The notes: generated by a model not told the origin, from the letters alone. DNA of 63,226 bases from Pseudoflavonifractor sp. An85 (GCF_002161235.1 NZ_NFHE01000017.1:1-63226), one strand, 5' to 3'. Shown: positions 27,172 through 35,436, counted from the stretch's first letter. Translations and numbers: made by a program.

Positions 27172-28553
27172 AGGCTGCCTCGCATGCCGAAGGAGTCGGC
27201 GTAAATGTCATTGAGATCCAGAATACCGCTGTCCTTGGCGATGACAATGACGATGTCATCCACCTGGAGGAAGCTGTTGCCCTCAGGAATGATGACTTGG
27301 CCGTCCCGGACGATACCGGCAATGAGGACTCCGTCTTTCAGCTTCAAGTCCTTCAGCGGGGTGCCCAAATTGCGAGTGGCAGAACTGACCACAAACTCCA
27401 TGGCCTCGGCCTGACCGTTGGCAATGTGGTGCAGAGCAGTCATACGGCTGCCCTTGGAGTTCTGGATGCCACGCACCATGCGGAGAATCTGATAGGCGGT
27501 GGTGAGTTTGGGGGACACCACCGACTCCACGCCAGCGGAGCGGGCGATGAGGGAGTAGTTTTGCCGGTTGGATTTGGCAATGATCTTGCTCACGCCACAC
27601 TGGTGGGCGTAAAGGGAGATGATCAGGTTGTCCTCGTCCCGGTCGGTGAGGGAAATGAATACGTCGCTGCTGGGCATGCACTCCTCGGTGAGCAGCTCCG
27701 GATCGGTGCCGTCCCCGTGGAGAATGAGGGCGTTGGGGAACCACTCTGCCAGCTCTCGGCAGCGGGATTCACTTTTCTCCACCACCTTGCACTGGATGCC
27801 CAGACGGTCCAACTGTTGCAGCAGGTAGTAAGTGACCCGGCCACCGCCAATGATGAAGGCCGAGCGGACTCGGTGGCTGTGGCGGCCCAGAACCTTGAAG
27901 AACTGGCAGACCCCGTTGGGGGTGCCCGCCACATAGATTTTATCCCCCACCTGAGGGATGAAGGAGCCGTTGGGAATCATTACCTCGTTGCCACGCTCCA
28001 CGGCGCAGAAGAGGATGGGCAGGTTCTTGATCTTGGTGGCCAGATGGGACAAAGGCTGGTCGGCCATATGATCCCCGGGCTGGACATGGAAGGAGATAAT
28101 CTCCGCCTTGCCCTTGGCAAAGGTGTCTACGTCTGCGGCATTGGGCAGACGAATCATCCGGGAGATGTCAGCGGCGGCCGCCAACTCGGGATTGATGAGC
28201 TTGGTGATGCCCAAATCCCGGCGCAGGTTGTCCAGGTCGGCGATGTAGTCCCGGTTGCGCACCCGGGCCACTGTATAGGGAGCGCCCAAACGGTGGGCGG
28301 TGTGGCCGCACAGAAGATTGATTTCGTCGGAGCTGGTGGCGGCAATGACGATATCCGCATCCGCTGCCCCTGCATCTTCCAGCACCGTGCGGGAGGCACA
28401 ACTTCCCTTGATGCACATGACATCAAGCTGGTTGGAGACTCGGGTGAGTATATCCTCCGAAGTGTCAATGATGGTAATGTTGTGGTTTTCGGCAGCCAGA
28501 TGTTGGGCCACCGTGGCGCCCACTTTACCAGCTCCTGCAATGATGATATTCAA
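27168..28553 (-). CDS. trkA: Trk system regulatory subunit TrkA
   Basis: 461 residues with two tandem RCK modules. Each starts with a Rossmann nucleotide-binding fold: GAGKVGATVAQHLAAENHNITIID at the N-terminus and GGGRVTYYLLQQLDRLGIQCKVVE at about residue 233. Each is followed by an RCK_C domain (IISFHVQPGDHMAD and AMEFVVSSATRNLGTPL). It binds NAD(H)/ATP and gates TrkH. The order trkA-trkH with a four-base overlap is an operon; malY lies 47 bases upstream and may share the transcript. Confidence 0.95.
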   Translation of the reverse strand: MNIIIAGAGKVGATVAQHLAAENHNITIIDTSEDILTRVSNQLDVMCIKGSCASRTVLEDAGAADADIVIAATSSDEINLLCGHTAHRLGAPYTVARVRNRDYIADLDNLRRDLGITKLINPELAAAADISRMIRLPNAADVDTFAKGKAEIISFHVQPGDHMADQPLSHLATKIKNLPILFCAVERGNEVMIPNGSFIPQVGDKIYVAGTPNGVCQFFKVLGRHSHRVRSAFIIGGGRVTYYLLQQLDRLGIQCKVVEKSESRCRELAEWFPNALILHGDGTDPELLTEECMPSSDVFISLTDRDEDNLIISLYAHQCGVSKIIAKSNRQNYSLIARSAGVESVVSPKLTTAYQILRMVRGIQNSKGSRMTALHHIANGQAEAMEFVVSSATRNLGTPLKDLKLKDGVLIAGIVRDGQVIIPEGNSFLQVDDIVIVIAKDSGILDLNDIYADSFGMRGSL

Positions 28554-28600
28554 GGTAAAATCCTCTCGTTTCTCTCTCTGATTGGGTCCAAGTGTGTTAG

Positions 28601-29779
28601 TTAGATCAACCCGCGTTTGCGGGCGGCGTGGGCCAAACGCTCCAGAGCCTCCTGAAGCACACTACGGGAACAGGCCAGGTTCAGGCGCATAAAGCCGGTG
28701 CCGCCGTAATTGATGCCATGGCTGAGGTACAGCTTGGCCTCCTGCTCCATAAAGTGGGCCAGGGCTTCGTCGTCCAGCCCCAAGCTGGAGAAGTCGATCC
28801 AGGCCAGATAGGTGCCTTCCAGCGGAGAAATCCGAACCTTTGGGAAATGCTGCGCCATGAAGTCCCGGAGATACCGGTCATTTTCTCCCAAGTAGGCAAT
28901 TAGCTCATCCAGCCAGGGCTCACACTGCTCATAGCCCACTTCCAAGGCCAGGGTACCAAAGGCGGAGTCGGCATAGGCACCGGAACGGGCTACCTCTGCT
29001 ACCAGCTTGGCCTTGTTGTCCGGGTCTGGCACGATGATGTTGCCGCAGGCCAGTCCCGCCAGGGAGAAGGTCTTGCTGGCGGCCATGCCGATGGCACAGT
29101 GCTTGGCATATTCCTCACCCAGGGTGGCGTACACCGTGTGAGGGTGATCCGGCTGGCACAGATCGCAGTGAATTTCGTCACTGATGACAAACACGCCATG
29201 GGTCAAACACAAGTCGCCTACCCGCTGGAGTTCTGCCTTTGTCCACACCCGTCCCACAGGGTTGTGGGGGGAGCAGAGAATCATAGCGGTGGTGGTGGGA
29301 CGGGACAGCTTCTCCTCCAGGTCCTCAAAATCCATCTCATAGTGGCCATCCACCAGCTTCAAAGGATTTTCCAGCAGGGTACGCCCATTTTCCCGGACTG
29401 CCCGGTAGAAGGGAGGATAGACGGGGGTCTGGATGACGATGCCGTCTCCAGAGTTGGTGAATGCCCGGACAGCGGCGTTGATGCCGTGAACCACACCGGT
29501 GGTGCGTACGATCCAATTCCGCTGGATCTCCCAACTGTATCGGCGGGATACCCAGGAGCGAATGGCGTTGTAATAGCGATCACCCCAGCCAGTGTAGCCC
29601 CACAGCCCGGAACGAGCCAGTTCTTCCAGGGCGTCCACAATGGCGGGAGGGGAGCGAAATTCCATGTCTGCCACAGACAGAGGGACGATACCCGGCTCCG
29701 GATTGGGACCCATCAGGTCCCATTTTTCCACTTCCACGCCAATGCGGGGGGGGATGGGCTGGTCGAAGAATTGATTCAC
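28601..29779 (-). CDS. MalY/PatB-family pyridoxal-phosphate C-S lyase or aminotransferase
   Basis: 392 residues, fold-type I PLP enzyme. Begins NQFFDQPIPPRIGVEVEKWD and SVADMEFRSPPAIVDAL as in MalY/PatB cystathionine beta-lyases. The PLP lysine lies in AASKTFSLAGLACGN and the CSPHNPVGRVW block is conserved. I choose GTG 29779, eight bases after GAGGAG; GTG 29788 is too close to that site. Likely role: release of homocysteine or H2S from cystathionine/cysteine. Its own palindromic operator suggests specific control. Confidence 0.87.
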   Translation of the reverse strand: MNQFFDQPIPPRIGVEVEKWDLMGPNPEPGIVPLSVADMEFRSPPAIVDALEELARSGLWGYTGWGDRYYNAIRSWVSRRYSWEIQRNWIVRTTGVVHGINAAVRAFTNSGDGIVIQTPVYPPFYRAVRENGRTLLENPLKLVDGHYEMDFEDLEEKLSRPTTTAMILCSPHNPVGRVWTKAELQRVGDLCLTHGVFVISDEIHCDLCQPDHPHTVYATLGEEYAKHCAIGMAASKTFSLAGLACGNIIVPDPDNKAKLVAEVARSGAYADSAFGTLALEVGYEQCEPWLDELIAYLGENDRYLRDFMAQHFPKVRISPLEGTYLAWIDFSSLGLDDEALAHFMEQEAKLYLSHGINYGGTGFMRLNLACSRSVLQEALERLAHAARKRGLI

Positions 29780-29805
29780 AGGAGACACTCCTCACATAGG
29801 ATAGG

Positions 29806-29847
29806 ATGATTTGTTCAAATCATATCACAACTGCACAACTGCCGCAA
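29806..29847 (-). promoter_or_regulatory. malY promoter with 18-bp perfect palindrome
   Basis: Minus strand TTGCGG (29842-29847), 17-base spacer, TATGAT (29819-29824). The palindrome ATGATTTG-TT-CAAATCAT (29806-29823) covers the -10 box and looks like a repressor site. No regulator gene is adjacent. Confidence 0.65.
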
Positions 29848-29909
29848 GGTGTATGCAGCAAAATGTTGGCAAAATCACGGGGATGGCAGGGGGAAAGGGG
29901 GAGGAAACA

Positions 29910-29951
29910 CAGAAGGACTTGCCGCAGTGAGTCCTGCGACAAGTCCTTCTG
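29910..29951 (-). terminator. hairpin after rplL
   Basis: 12-bp arms CAGAAGGACTTG and complement with an inner CCGCAG/CTGCG stem. No clear T-run, so termination may be partial or rely on structure. Confidence 0.55.
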
Positions 29952-29973
29952 ATAACGACTGTGGGGAAGTAAA

Positions 29974-30345
29974 TTACTTCAGCTCCACCTTGGCGCCAAC
30001 CTCTTCCAGCTTAGCCTTCAGAGCCTCGGCGTCCTCCTTGGAGATGCCCTCCTTGATAGCCTTGGGAGCGGCCTCAACCATGCCCTTAGCCTCAGCCAGG
30101 CCCAGGCCGGTGACCTCACGGACAACCTTGATGACCTTGATCTTCTCGGAGCCGATCTCAGTCAGCACCACGTCGAACTCGGTCTTCTCCTCAGCGGGAG
30201 CAGCAGCAGCGCCAGCGGCGGGAGCGGCCATAGCAGCAGCGGAAACGCCGAACTCCTCCTCCAGAGCCTTGACGAGCTCGTTGAGCTCCAGAACGGTCAG
30301 GGACTTAACCTCTTCGATCATAGCAGTAATCTTCTCGCTAGCCAT
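29974..30345 (-). CDS. rplL: 50S ribosomal protein L7/L12
   Basis: 123 residues. N-terminal dimerisation helix region ([25 protein letters not shown]), Ala/Pro/Gly-rich hinge ([18 protein letters not shown]), and C-terminal factor-binding domain with [21 protein letters not shown]. Forms the ribosomal stalk with L10 and recruits translation GTPases. Lies 70 bases after rplJ in the standard rplJ-rplL order. Ribosome binding site AAGGAGG is present. Confidence 0.98.
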   Translation of the reverse strand: MASEKITAMIEEVKSLTVLELNELVKALEEEFGVSAAAMAAPAAGAAAAPAEEKTEFDVVLTEIGSEKIKVIKVVREVTGLGLAEAKGMVEAAPKAIKEGISKEDAEALKAKLEEVGAKVELK

Positions 30346-30415
30346 GATGAAATACCTCCTTAAATAAATAATATAAAGTAAAATGTGGGTGGGTCAGAAA
30401 GACCCCAGTGCTGAA

Positions 30416-30937
30416 TTACTCAGCAGCCTCCTCAGCAGGCTGGCCGTCCTTCTCGGCAATAGCTTTCAGGACAATAGCCAGGCTGGTAATGGGAGCCAGC
30501 ATCATGCCGAGCAACTGAGCCACCAGGCCGTCCTTAGAGGGCAGCTCGGCCAGAGCGGCGATGTCCTCCAGGGGGAGCACCTGGCCGTCCATAAAGCCGG
30601 CCTTGATGTTGAAGCGATCGCCCAGCTGCTTGGAGTACTTGTTGATAATGCGCATGGGGGCGATGGGATCGTCCTTAGAGATGGCAATGGAAGTAGTACC
30701 GTTGAGCACCTCGTCCAGCTCGCCGAGACCGACGTTGTCAGCAGCACGGCGCAGCAGGGTGTTCTTCACGACGGTATATTCCACACCGTTTTCTCTCAGC
30801 TCGGCACGCAGAGCAGTGTCCTCGGCCACGGTGATACCCTTGTAGTCCACCAGCACACCGGAAGAAGCGCTCTGCAGGGTCTCGGTCAGAGAGGCCACGA
30901 TGGCTTGCTTTTCACTGAGAACCTTTGCGTTAGGCAT
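30416..30937 (-). CDS. rplJ: 50S ribosomal protein L10
   Basis: 173 residues from ATG 30937 (MPNAKVLSEKQAIVASL), preceded by GGAGGTG. L10 anchors the L7/L12 stalk on 23S rRNA and represses its own synthesis by binding the leader. Family features: ITVAEDTALRAELRENGVEYTVVKNTLLRRA and the acidic C-terminal L12-binding helix. The L10 leader structure is upstream, so autogenous control is likely. Confidence 0.97.
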   Translation of the reverse strand: MPNAKVLSEKQAIVASLTETLQSASSGVLVDYKGITVAEDTALRAELRENGVEYTVVKNTLLRRAADNVGLGELDEVLNGTTSIAISKDDPIAPMRIINKYSKQLGDRFNIKAGFMDGQVLPLEDIAALAELPSKDGLVAQLLGMMLAPITSLAIVLKAIAEKDGQPAEEAAE

Positions 30938-30986
30938 TTGGAATTCACCTCCGGAAAATTTAGTGCAGCGGTCTTTGCCCAAACAA

Positions 30987-31023
30987 GCAAAAACGCCGCT
31001 TTCGTGTCAAGACGAAAACAGCG
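30987..31023 (-). terminator. L10-leader attenuator terminator
   Basis: On the minus strand a CGC...TTTTCGT/ACGAAA...GGCG hairpin is followed by TTTTTG, between the L10 leader core and rplJ. Binding of L10 upstream would favour this terminator. Confidence 0.6.
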
Positions 31024-31031
31024 CAAACATA

Positions 31032-31085
31032 TCGTTATGAGCTGCATTCTCGGTAGGGTTTACGGCTTGGCCACCTACTGTCTCC
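31032..31085 (-). promoter_or_regulatory. ribosomal protein L10 leader
   Basis: Minus strand carries the conserved GGAGACAGTAGGTGG and AACCCTACCGAGA segments of the Firmicute L10 leader, which pair through GTAGG/CCTAC to form the L10(L12)4 binding site that mimics 23S rRNA. Confidence 0.85.
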
Positions 31086-31098
31086 GAACACGAAGTGT

Positions 31099-31127
31099 AT
31101 TATATCAACCCGAGAGGGATTTGTCAA
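31099..31127 (-). promoter_or_regulatory. promoter of rplJ-rplL
   Basis: Minus strand TTGACA (31122-31127), 17-base spacer, TATAAT (31099-31104): a full-consensus promoter, as expected for ribosomal genes. Confidence 0.92.
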
Positions 31128-31171
31128 GCAAAAACCTCTCGAATTGGATATAATTTTGAGAAAAACCTTGG

Positions 31172-31220
31172 GCCTGTCCCCATTCCGCCGCCATAGAGGG
31201 ACGAGGAATGGGGAACAGGA
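31172..31220 (-). terminator. terminator after rplA
   Basis: CCTGTCCCCATTCC (31173-31186) pairs with GGAATGGGGAACAGG (31205-31219, one bulge); a TTTTT run follows a few bases later on the minus strand. Separates the rpmG-rplA unit from rplJL. Confidence 0.65.
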
Positions 31221-31230
31221 CAAGAATCTC

Positions 31231-31929
31231 TTAGTTGCCGAACTTGGCAGCGCTGACCTTCACGCCGGGGCCCATGGTGGAAGCAGCCACACAGCTCTTC
31301 ACGTACTGGCCCTTGGCGGCAGCGGGCTTGGCCTTGACGATGGCGGTCATCAGAGCGTTGAGGTTGTCAGAGAGCTTCTCAGCGCCGAAGGAGACCTTGC
31401 CGATGGGGCAGTGGATGATGTTGGTCTTGTCCAGACGGTACTCCACCTTACCGGCCTTGATCTCGTTGACAGCCTGGGTCACGTTGGGGGTCACGGTGCC
31501 AGCCTTGGGGGAGGGCATCAGGCCCTTGGGGCCCAGAACCTTACCCAGACGGCCAACCACGCCCATCATGTCGGGGGTAGCCACGACCACGTCGAAGTCG
31601 AACCAGTTTTCCTTCTGGATCTTCTCCACCATGTCCATATCGCCCACGAAGTCGGCGCCAGCGGCACGGGCCTCCTCGGCCTTGTCGCCCTTGGCGAAGA
31701 CCAGCACGCGAGCAGTCTTGCCGGTGCCGTGGGGGAGAACGATGGCGCCACGGACCTGCTGGTCAGCGTGACGGGAGTCGACGCCCAACTTCACGTGCAG
31801 TTCCACGGTCTCGTCGAACTTGGCGGTGGCGGTCTTGATGACCAGCTCCATGGCCTCGTTCACATCATACTGAGCAGCGCGGTCGATGAGCTTAGCGCTG
31901 TCCACATACTTCTTACCTTTAGTAGCCAT
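31231..31929 (-). CDS. rplA: 50S ribosomal protein L1
   Basis: 232 residues. Binds 23S rRNA at the L1 stalk and helps release deacylated tRNA. Recognisable blocks: [50 protein letters not shown] and the C-terminal [12 protein letters not shown]. Length is standard. It directly follows rplK (19 bases) as in nearly all bacteria. Confidence 0.98.
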   Translation of the reverse strand: MATKGKKYVDSAKLIDRAAQYDVNEAMELVIKTATAKFDETVELHVKLGVDSRHADQQVRGAIVLPHGTGKTARVLVFAKGDKAEEARAAGADFVGDMDMVEKIQKENWFDFDVVVATPDMMGVVGRLGKVLGPKGLMPSPKAGTVTPNVTQAVNEIKAGKVEYRLDKTNIIHCPIGKVSFGAEKLSDNLNALMTAIVKAKPAAAKGQYVKSCVAASTMGPGVKVSAAKFGN

Positions 31930-31948
31930 TGTTTGTCTCCTCCTTTCC

Positions 31949-32374
31949 TTACTCTTCCACCAGAACGCCCATGGAACGGGCAGTACCGGCGATCATGCTC
32001 ATGGCGCTCTCCAGGCTGGAGGCGTTCAGGTCGGGCATCTTGGTCTCGGCGATCTTCTGCAGATCAGCCTTGCTCAGGGTAGCCACCTTGGTCTTGTTGG
32101 GCACGCCGGAGCCGGACTCAATGCCGCAAGCCTTCTTGATGAGCACGGGGGCGGGGGGAGTCTTGGTCACGAAGGTGAAGGAGCGGTCGGCATACACGGT
32201 GATGACCACGGGGATGATCAGGCCCATGTCCTTCTTGGTGCGCTCGTTGAACTCCTTGGTGAACGCGGCGATGTTCACGCCGTGCTGACCCAGAGCAGGA
32301 CCAACAGGGGGGGCGGGAGTTGCCTGACCGGCGGGGATCTGAAGCTTTACATATCCAGTAACTTTCTGTGCCAT
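31949..32374 (-). CDS. rplK: 50S ribosomal protein L11
   Basis: 141 residues from ATG 32374 ([32 protein letters not shown]), which has AGGAGGTG upstream. Part of the GTPase-associated centre and required for the RelA response. The C-terminal rRNA-binding half has the standard [35 protein letters not shown]. Conserved order nusG-rplK-rplA. Confidence 0.98.
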   Translation of the reverse strand: MAQKVTGYVKLQIPAGQATPAPPVGPALGQHGVNIAAFTKEFNERTKKDMGLIIPVVITVYADRSFTFVTKTPPAPVLIKKACGIESGSGVPNKTKVATLSKADLQKIAETKMPDLNASSLESAMSMIAGTARSMGVLVEE

Positions 32375-32458
32375 TTGAAACAGCACCTCCTACATAAAAT
32401 GTGGTGGTGACGGAGCCGCTTTGTGCTCCTCCCACGGTTGGTGACGGGCTGGTTCCCG

Positions 32459-32980
32459 TCAGTTGAGAGGCTCGACCTGGTCCAGGTCCAGTTCCACGGG
32501 AGTTTCCCGGCCGAACATGGACACGACCACCCGAACTTTGCTGCGCTCGGTGTCGATTTCCTCCACGGTGCCAATGAAAGATTCCAAGGCACCATCGGTG
32601 ATTTTCACGTTGTCACCCACGTCATAAGAGACCATGACCTCGCGCTTCTCCACACCCAGGGCGGCAATCTCCTCATCGGTGAGGGGAATGGCCTTGTTGG
32701 CGGAGCCTACGAATCCGGTGACGCCCCGAATGTTGCGCACCAGATGCCAGGTCTCGTCGGTCATAACCATCTTGACCAGTACGTAACCGGGGAACACTTT
32801 GCGCTCCACGGTCTTGGGGCCGTTGTCGGTGATTTCCGTGACGGTCTCCATGGGAATGGAAACCTCGCCAATGACGTCATGCATGTTGCGGTTCTCCACA
32901 GCCTGCTCGATGGATACGGCTACGGTGTTCTCATAGCCGGAGTAGGTGTGGGCCACATACCATTTCATTTCCTCAGCCAT
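32459..32980 (-). CDS. nusG: transcription termination/antitermination factor NusG
   Basis: 173 residues. NGN domain (KWYVAHTYSGYENTVAVSIEQAVENR; VFPGYVLVKMVMTDETWHLVRNIRGVTGFVG) and C-terminal KOW domain (VGDNVKITDGALESFIGTVEEIDTERSKVRVVV). Travels with RNA polymerase and affects pausing, termination and coupling to ribosomes. Directly follows secE, separated by 12 bases. Confidence 0.97.
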   Translation of the reverse strand: MAEEMKWYVAHTYSGYENTVAVSIEQAVENRNMHDVIGEVSIPMETVTEITDNGPKTVERKVFPGYVLVKMVMTDETWHLVRNIRGVTGFVGSANKAIPLTDEEIAALGVEKREVMVSYDVGDNVKITDGALESFIGTVEEIDTERSKVRVVVSMFGRETPVELDLDQVEPLN

Positions 32981-32992
32981 GGCTTTAACCTC

Positions 32993-33289
32993 TTATGCGA
33001 AGAGGTTGAGCAGAGCCTCAACCACTTGGCGGGCGAGGAAGTCGAACACCCAGATGAACACGCCGACCAAGATCACGCAGGCGATTACGGTGCCCACGTT
33101 CTTCAGGGTATCTTTGCCGGAAGGCCAGGTAACCTTCTTCAGCTCGCCCTTCAGATCCTTCAGCCAGCGGGAGAAACGGTTCGGCTTCTTGTCCTTGTTC
33201 TTCGCAGCAGGCTTAGCCTTTTTCGCGGCAGCGGAGCTTACGGACTCCTTGCCGGAAACGGCCTCGTCTCGCTTGTTCAGTTCAGACAT
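32993..33289 (-). CDS. secE: preprotein translocase subunit SecE
   Basis: 98 residues from ATG 33289. A charged N-terminal extension is followed by the SecE core FSRWLKDLKGELKKVTWPSGKDTLKNVGTVIACVILVGVFIWVFDFLARQ with one C-terminal transmembrane helix, the Firmicute form. Part of the SecYEG channel. The order rpmG-secE-nusG is the usual one. The frame could begin nine codons earlier but that start has a poorer site. Confidence 0.93.
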   Translation of the reverse strand: MSELNKRDEAVSGKESVSSAAAKKAKPAAKNKDKKPNRFSRWLKDLKGELKKVTWPSGKDTLKNVGTVIACVILVGVFIWVFDFLARQVVEALLNLFA

Positions 33290-33322
33290 TGGTCCACCCT
33301 TCTTTCTTTGAGCCACAACTCA

Positions 33323-33487
33323 TTACTTGGTTTCGGTGTGCAGAGTGTGCTTTCTGCAGAAGGGGCAGTACTTGTTGAGCTCCAGACGCTCAGTGGTGTT
33401 GCGCTTGTTTTTGTTGGTGTTGTAGTTACGCTGCTTGCACTCGGAACAACGCAGGGTAATCTTCACACGGCTACCGGCTTTCGCCAT
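33323..33487 (-). CDS. rpmG: 50S ribosomal protein L33
   Basis: 54 residues from ATG 33487, preceded by GGAGGTG. Contains two zinc-knuckle pairs, CSEC and CPFC, so this is the zinc-binding (C+) form of L33. The family motif [33 protein letters not shown] is complete. First gene of the rpmG-secE-nusG-rplK-rplA unit. Organisms often hold a zinc-free paralogue; none is in this window. Confidence 0.96.
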   Translation of the reverse strand: MAKAGSRVKITLRCSECKQRNYNTNKNKRNTTERLELNKYCPFCRKHTLHTETK

Positions 33488-33523
33488 TCTCGGCACCTCC
33501 TTTTGAATTTGCCGTCCGGAAAC

Positions 33524-33583
33524 AAAAAGCGCCGGAACGGCCATGGCCAATTCCAGCGCGTCAAAAGGGTGCCGGGGCACCCT
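33524..33583 (-). terminator. tandem terminator-like hairpins in the rpmG leader
   Basis: On the minus strand a perfect AGGGTGCC/GGCACCCT hairpin (33566-33583) followed by TTTTG precedes a second, GCGCTGGAA...TTCCGGCGC (33529-33559) followed by TTTTTG. Both lie between the promoter and rpmG, which suggests attenuation. Confidence 0.6.
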
Positions 33584-33704
33584 ATCATCTGCTACGGGAA
33601 ACCGGCCTTTGCCTCCCTGTGGCCCTACGAAAAAGGGGAGAGGGTTTTTGTGTTCATCCCGTAAAAATGCGCACAAAAAGAAAGCCCTGCTCACAGGTGC
33701 ATCT

Positions 33705-33755
33705 AGCATATCACAGGGGATGGGGGTTGTCAAGAGAAAATTTATCCTTTATAAT
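33705..33755. promoter_or_regulatory. divergent, overlapping promoters for rpmG (minus) and ruvX (plus)
   Basis: Plus: TTGTCA (33727-33732), 17 bases, TATAAT (33750-33755). Minus: TTGACA (33728-33733), 17 bases, TATGCT (33705-33710). The two -35 boxes share five bases, so polymerase can occupy only one direction at a time. Confidence 0.85.
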
Positions 33756-33792
33756 TGTCTCACTTTTATGGATAAGCAGGAGGACAAGAATC

Positions 33793-34212
33793 ATGCGTGT
33801 GATGGCTGTGGACTACGGAGATGCCCGGACCGGGGTGGCTATTTCGGACGCCATGGGGCTGCTGGCGGGATTCACCACGGTGATCCACAGCCGCAAGGCC
33901 GATCAGGTGGCCCAGGAAATTGGCAAGCTGGTGGGCGAGCACCGGGTGGAGGAGCTGGTCATGGGCTTTCCCCGAAACATGGATGGCTCAGAGGGACCCA
34001 GAGCGGAACTGTACCGGGCCTTTGCCCAGCAGCTTCAGGAGGTCACCGGGATGGAGGTACACCTTTGGGATGAGCGGCGCACCACCATTGAGGCCCACCA
34101 GATTCTCCACGCCTCGGGGAAGAAGATGAAACAGCATAAAAAGAATGTGGACGCCGTGGCCGCTACCTTAATATTAGAGGGGTATCTCAATAAGCTGCGG
34201 CGCAATTTCTGA
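33793..34212 (+). CDS. ruvX: YqgF/RuvX Holliday-junction-resolvase-like protein
   Basis: 139 residues from ATG 33793 with AGGAGGAC upstream. RNase H-like nuclease fold with the acidic residues in AVDYGDARTGVAISD, VMGFPRNMDGSEGPRA, WDERRTT and DAVAATLILEGYL. In E. coli the protein acts in pre-16S rRNA 5' processing; the DNA-junction role is only suggested by its fold. Shares its promoter region with the ribosomal unit on the other strand, a fitting link if it processes rRNA. Confidence 0.93.
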   Translation: MRVMAVDYGDARTGVAISDAMGLLAGFTTVIHSRKADQVAQEIGKLVGEHRVEELVMGFPRNMDGSEGPRAELYRAFAQQLQEVTGMEVHLWDERRTTIEAHQILHASGKKMKQHKKNVDAVAATLILEGYLNKLRRNF

Positions 34213-34234
34213 ACGTAGCCGAATGGGGGAAGTT

Positions 34235-34879
34235 ATGAACCAAACACTATCCCGTACGCTAATGCGTTACTTTGAAAATCCAAACAATGTATGGCAATAT
34301 GGTAATTCTGTGCTATACAATATGTGTGCTCAGGAACCTTACCATAATAAGAAAGACGTTATTATAGGAAAACTGTGGTTAATTGGGCGTAGTTATTCGG
34401 CTGCACTAGAAAGAAGAAAAACAGGAGATGGTTGTGACTCAACGGAATTTTATGCCGATGTAGTAGCACCAAAGATGTTGGAAATCGGAGATGAACTCGA
34501 TAGAAGAATAGGAGTGTTGAAGGAATATGATAGGCTGACAGACGATAATCTAGATAGTCTACTTAGTACTCATATGTTTCTGACAGATGTGTTTAACCAA
34601 TTAACGAAGCTGGATAAGAGGTCTTTAGCGTCCAAGTACTTACACTTTCATTCTCCAAATGCAGTTTATATCTATGATAGTCGGGCAAGCAATGCAATCA
34701 GGAAAGTTGTTAGAAAGAATAAATATCAGCTATACAAACACTATTCCTGTGGGTGTGATACTATTTATGCAGATTTCTGTGTGCGAGCATTGAATTTGCA
34801 AGAATTGGTCTCTCAAAAATATGGGAGAATTTTATCATGTAGGGAGATAGATGATTTCCTGTTATATTATACTGACTGA
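34235..34879 (+). CDS. AT-rich hypothetical protein of unknown family
   Basis: 214 residues; ATG 34235 has GGGGGA just before it, while ATG 34223 has no site. I do not recognise the family. No signal peptide or membrane helix; soluble, mixed charge, with blocks KLWLIGRSYSAALERRK, SKYLHFHSP followed by YIYDSRASNAIRK, and a Cys-rich CGCDTIYADFC. Base composition and codon use are visibly AT-rich against the GC-rich genes on both sides, and no terminator separates it from ruvX. Followed by a gene-free stretch. Probably acquired horizontally. Function unknown. Confidence 0.7.
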   Translation: MNQTLSRTLMRYFENPNNVWQYGNSVLYNMCAQEPYHNKKDVIIGKLWLIGRSYSAALERRKTGDGCDSTEFYADVVAPKMLEIGDELDRRIGVLKEYDRLTDDNLDSLLSTHMFLTDVFNQLTKLDKRSLASKYLHFHSPNAVYIYDSRASNAIRKVVRKNKYQLYKHYSCGCDTIYADFCVRALNLQELVSQKYGRILSCREIDDFLLYYTD

Positions 34880-34899
34880 TTGAGCAGTGTTATAAAGAT

Positions 34900-35430
34900 G
34901 ATAAAGTATAAACATTAGTGGAAAGTAGGGGAGTGGCTTGCCCCTCCCGAATCTCTCAGGACAATGCCGGGGAGCCAGCGGGTTGGGCAAGCCACGGCCC
35001 TTACCACAGCACCACAGGGGGGCGTCAGATGCTCTCGGCGGCGGGAACGCCGCACACACCAGACTAGGCCCGGACGGGGAAACCGCCCAGCTATAGGGCC
35101 AGCTGCCCAGAGTAACTTGGTGTGGTGGTACAAACAGGAGCCACAGCAGGAGTGACGGGCCGACTATAGCCTTGACGCACGTACATTCCAGTACCCCAGG
35201 GAGGTCCTTAGGGGGGAACGCCCTAAGCGGGTTTTGGTTCCTTTTGACCGAGCAAAAGGAACCCCCAGCGGGAAGCGTCCCCACCAGGCTGGCAAGCCTG
35301 AACTAGGATGTTGAGAAGAACAATCCCTCCGTCAGCCGGACGGCTGACAGCCCCCTTTGCACAAGGGCGGCGTTTGGCCTGGTGGAGGTCAGAGGGCTGT
35401 TTCCATTGACCGGGGCTGGAACTTCTGGTA
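34900..35430. other. gene-free, hairpin-rich stretch, possible mobile-element remnant or structured RNA
   Basis: No supported gene. Successive inverted repeats: GTGGCTTGCCC/GGGCAAGCCAC (about 34934-34995), CGGCG/CGCCG, CTTAGGG/CCCTAAG near 35190-35230, GGTTCCTTTT/AAAAGGAACC (about 35239-35264), AGGCT/AGCCT near 35290, and GTCAGCCG/CGGCTGAC near 35331-35350. I looked for RNase P, tmRNA and SRP signatures and found none. The GC-rich composition contrasts with the AT-rich gene just upstream. Confidence 0.4.
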
Positions 35431-35436
35431 CACTGA

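Noticed and set aside
34862-35284. 140-codon minus frame in the hairpin-rich stretch
   Set aside because: Pro/Arg/Cys-rich translation of inverted repeats, no ribosome site, no homology recognised.
34900-35430. RNase P, tmRNA or SRP RNA
   Set aside because: Searched by eye for their conserved core segments on both strands; none found.
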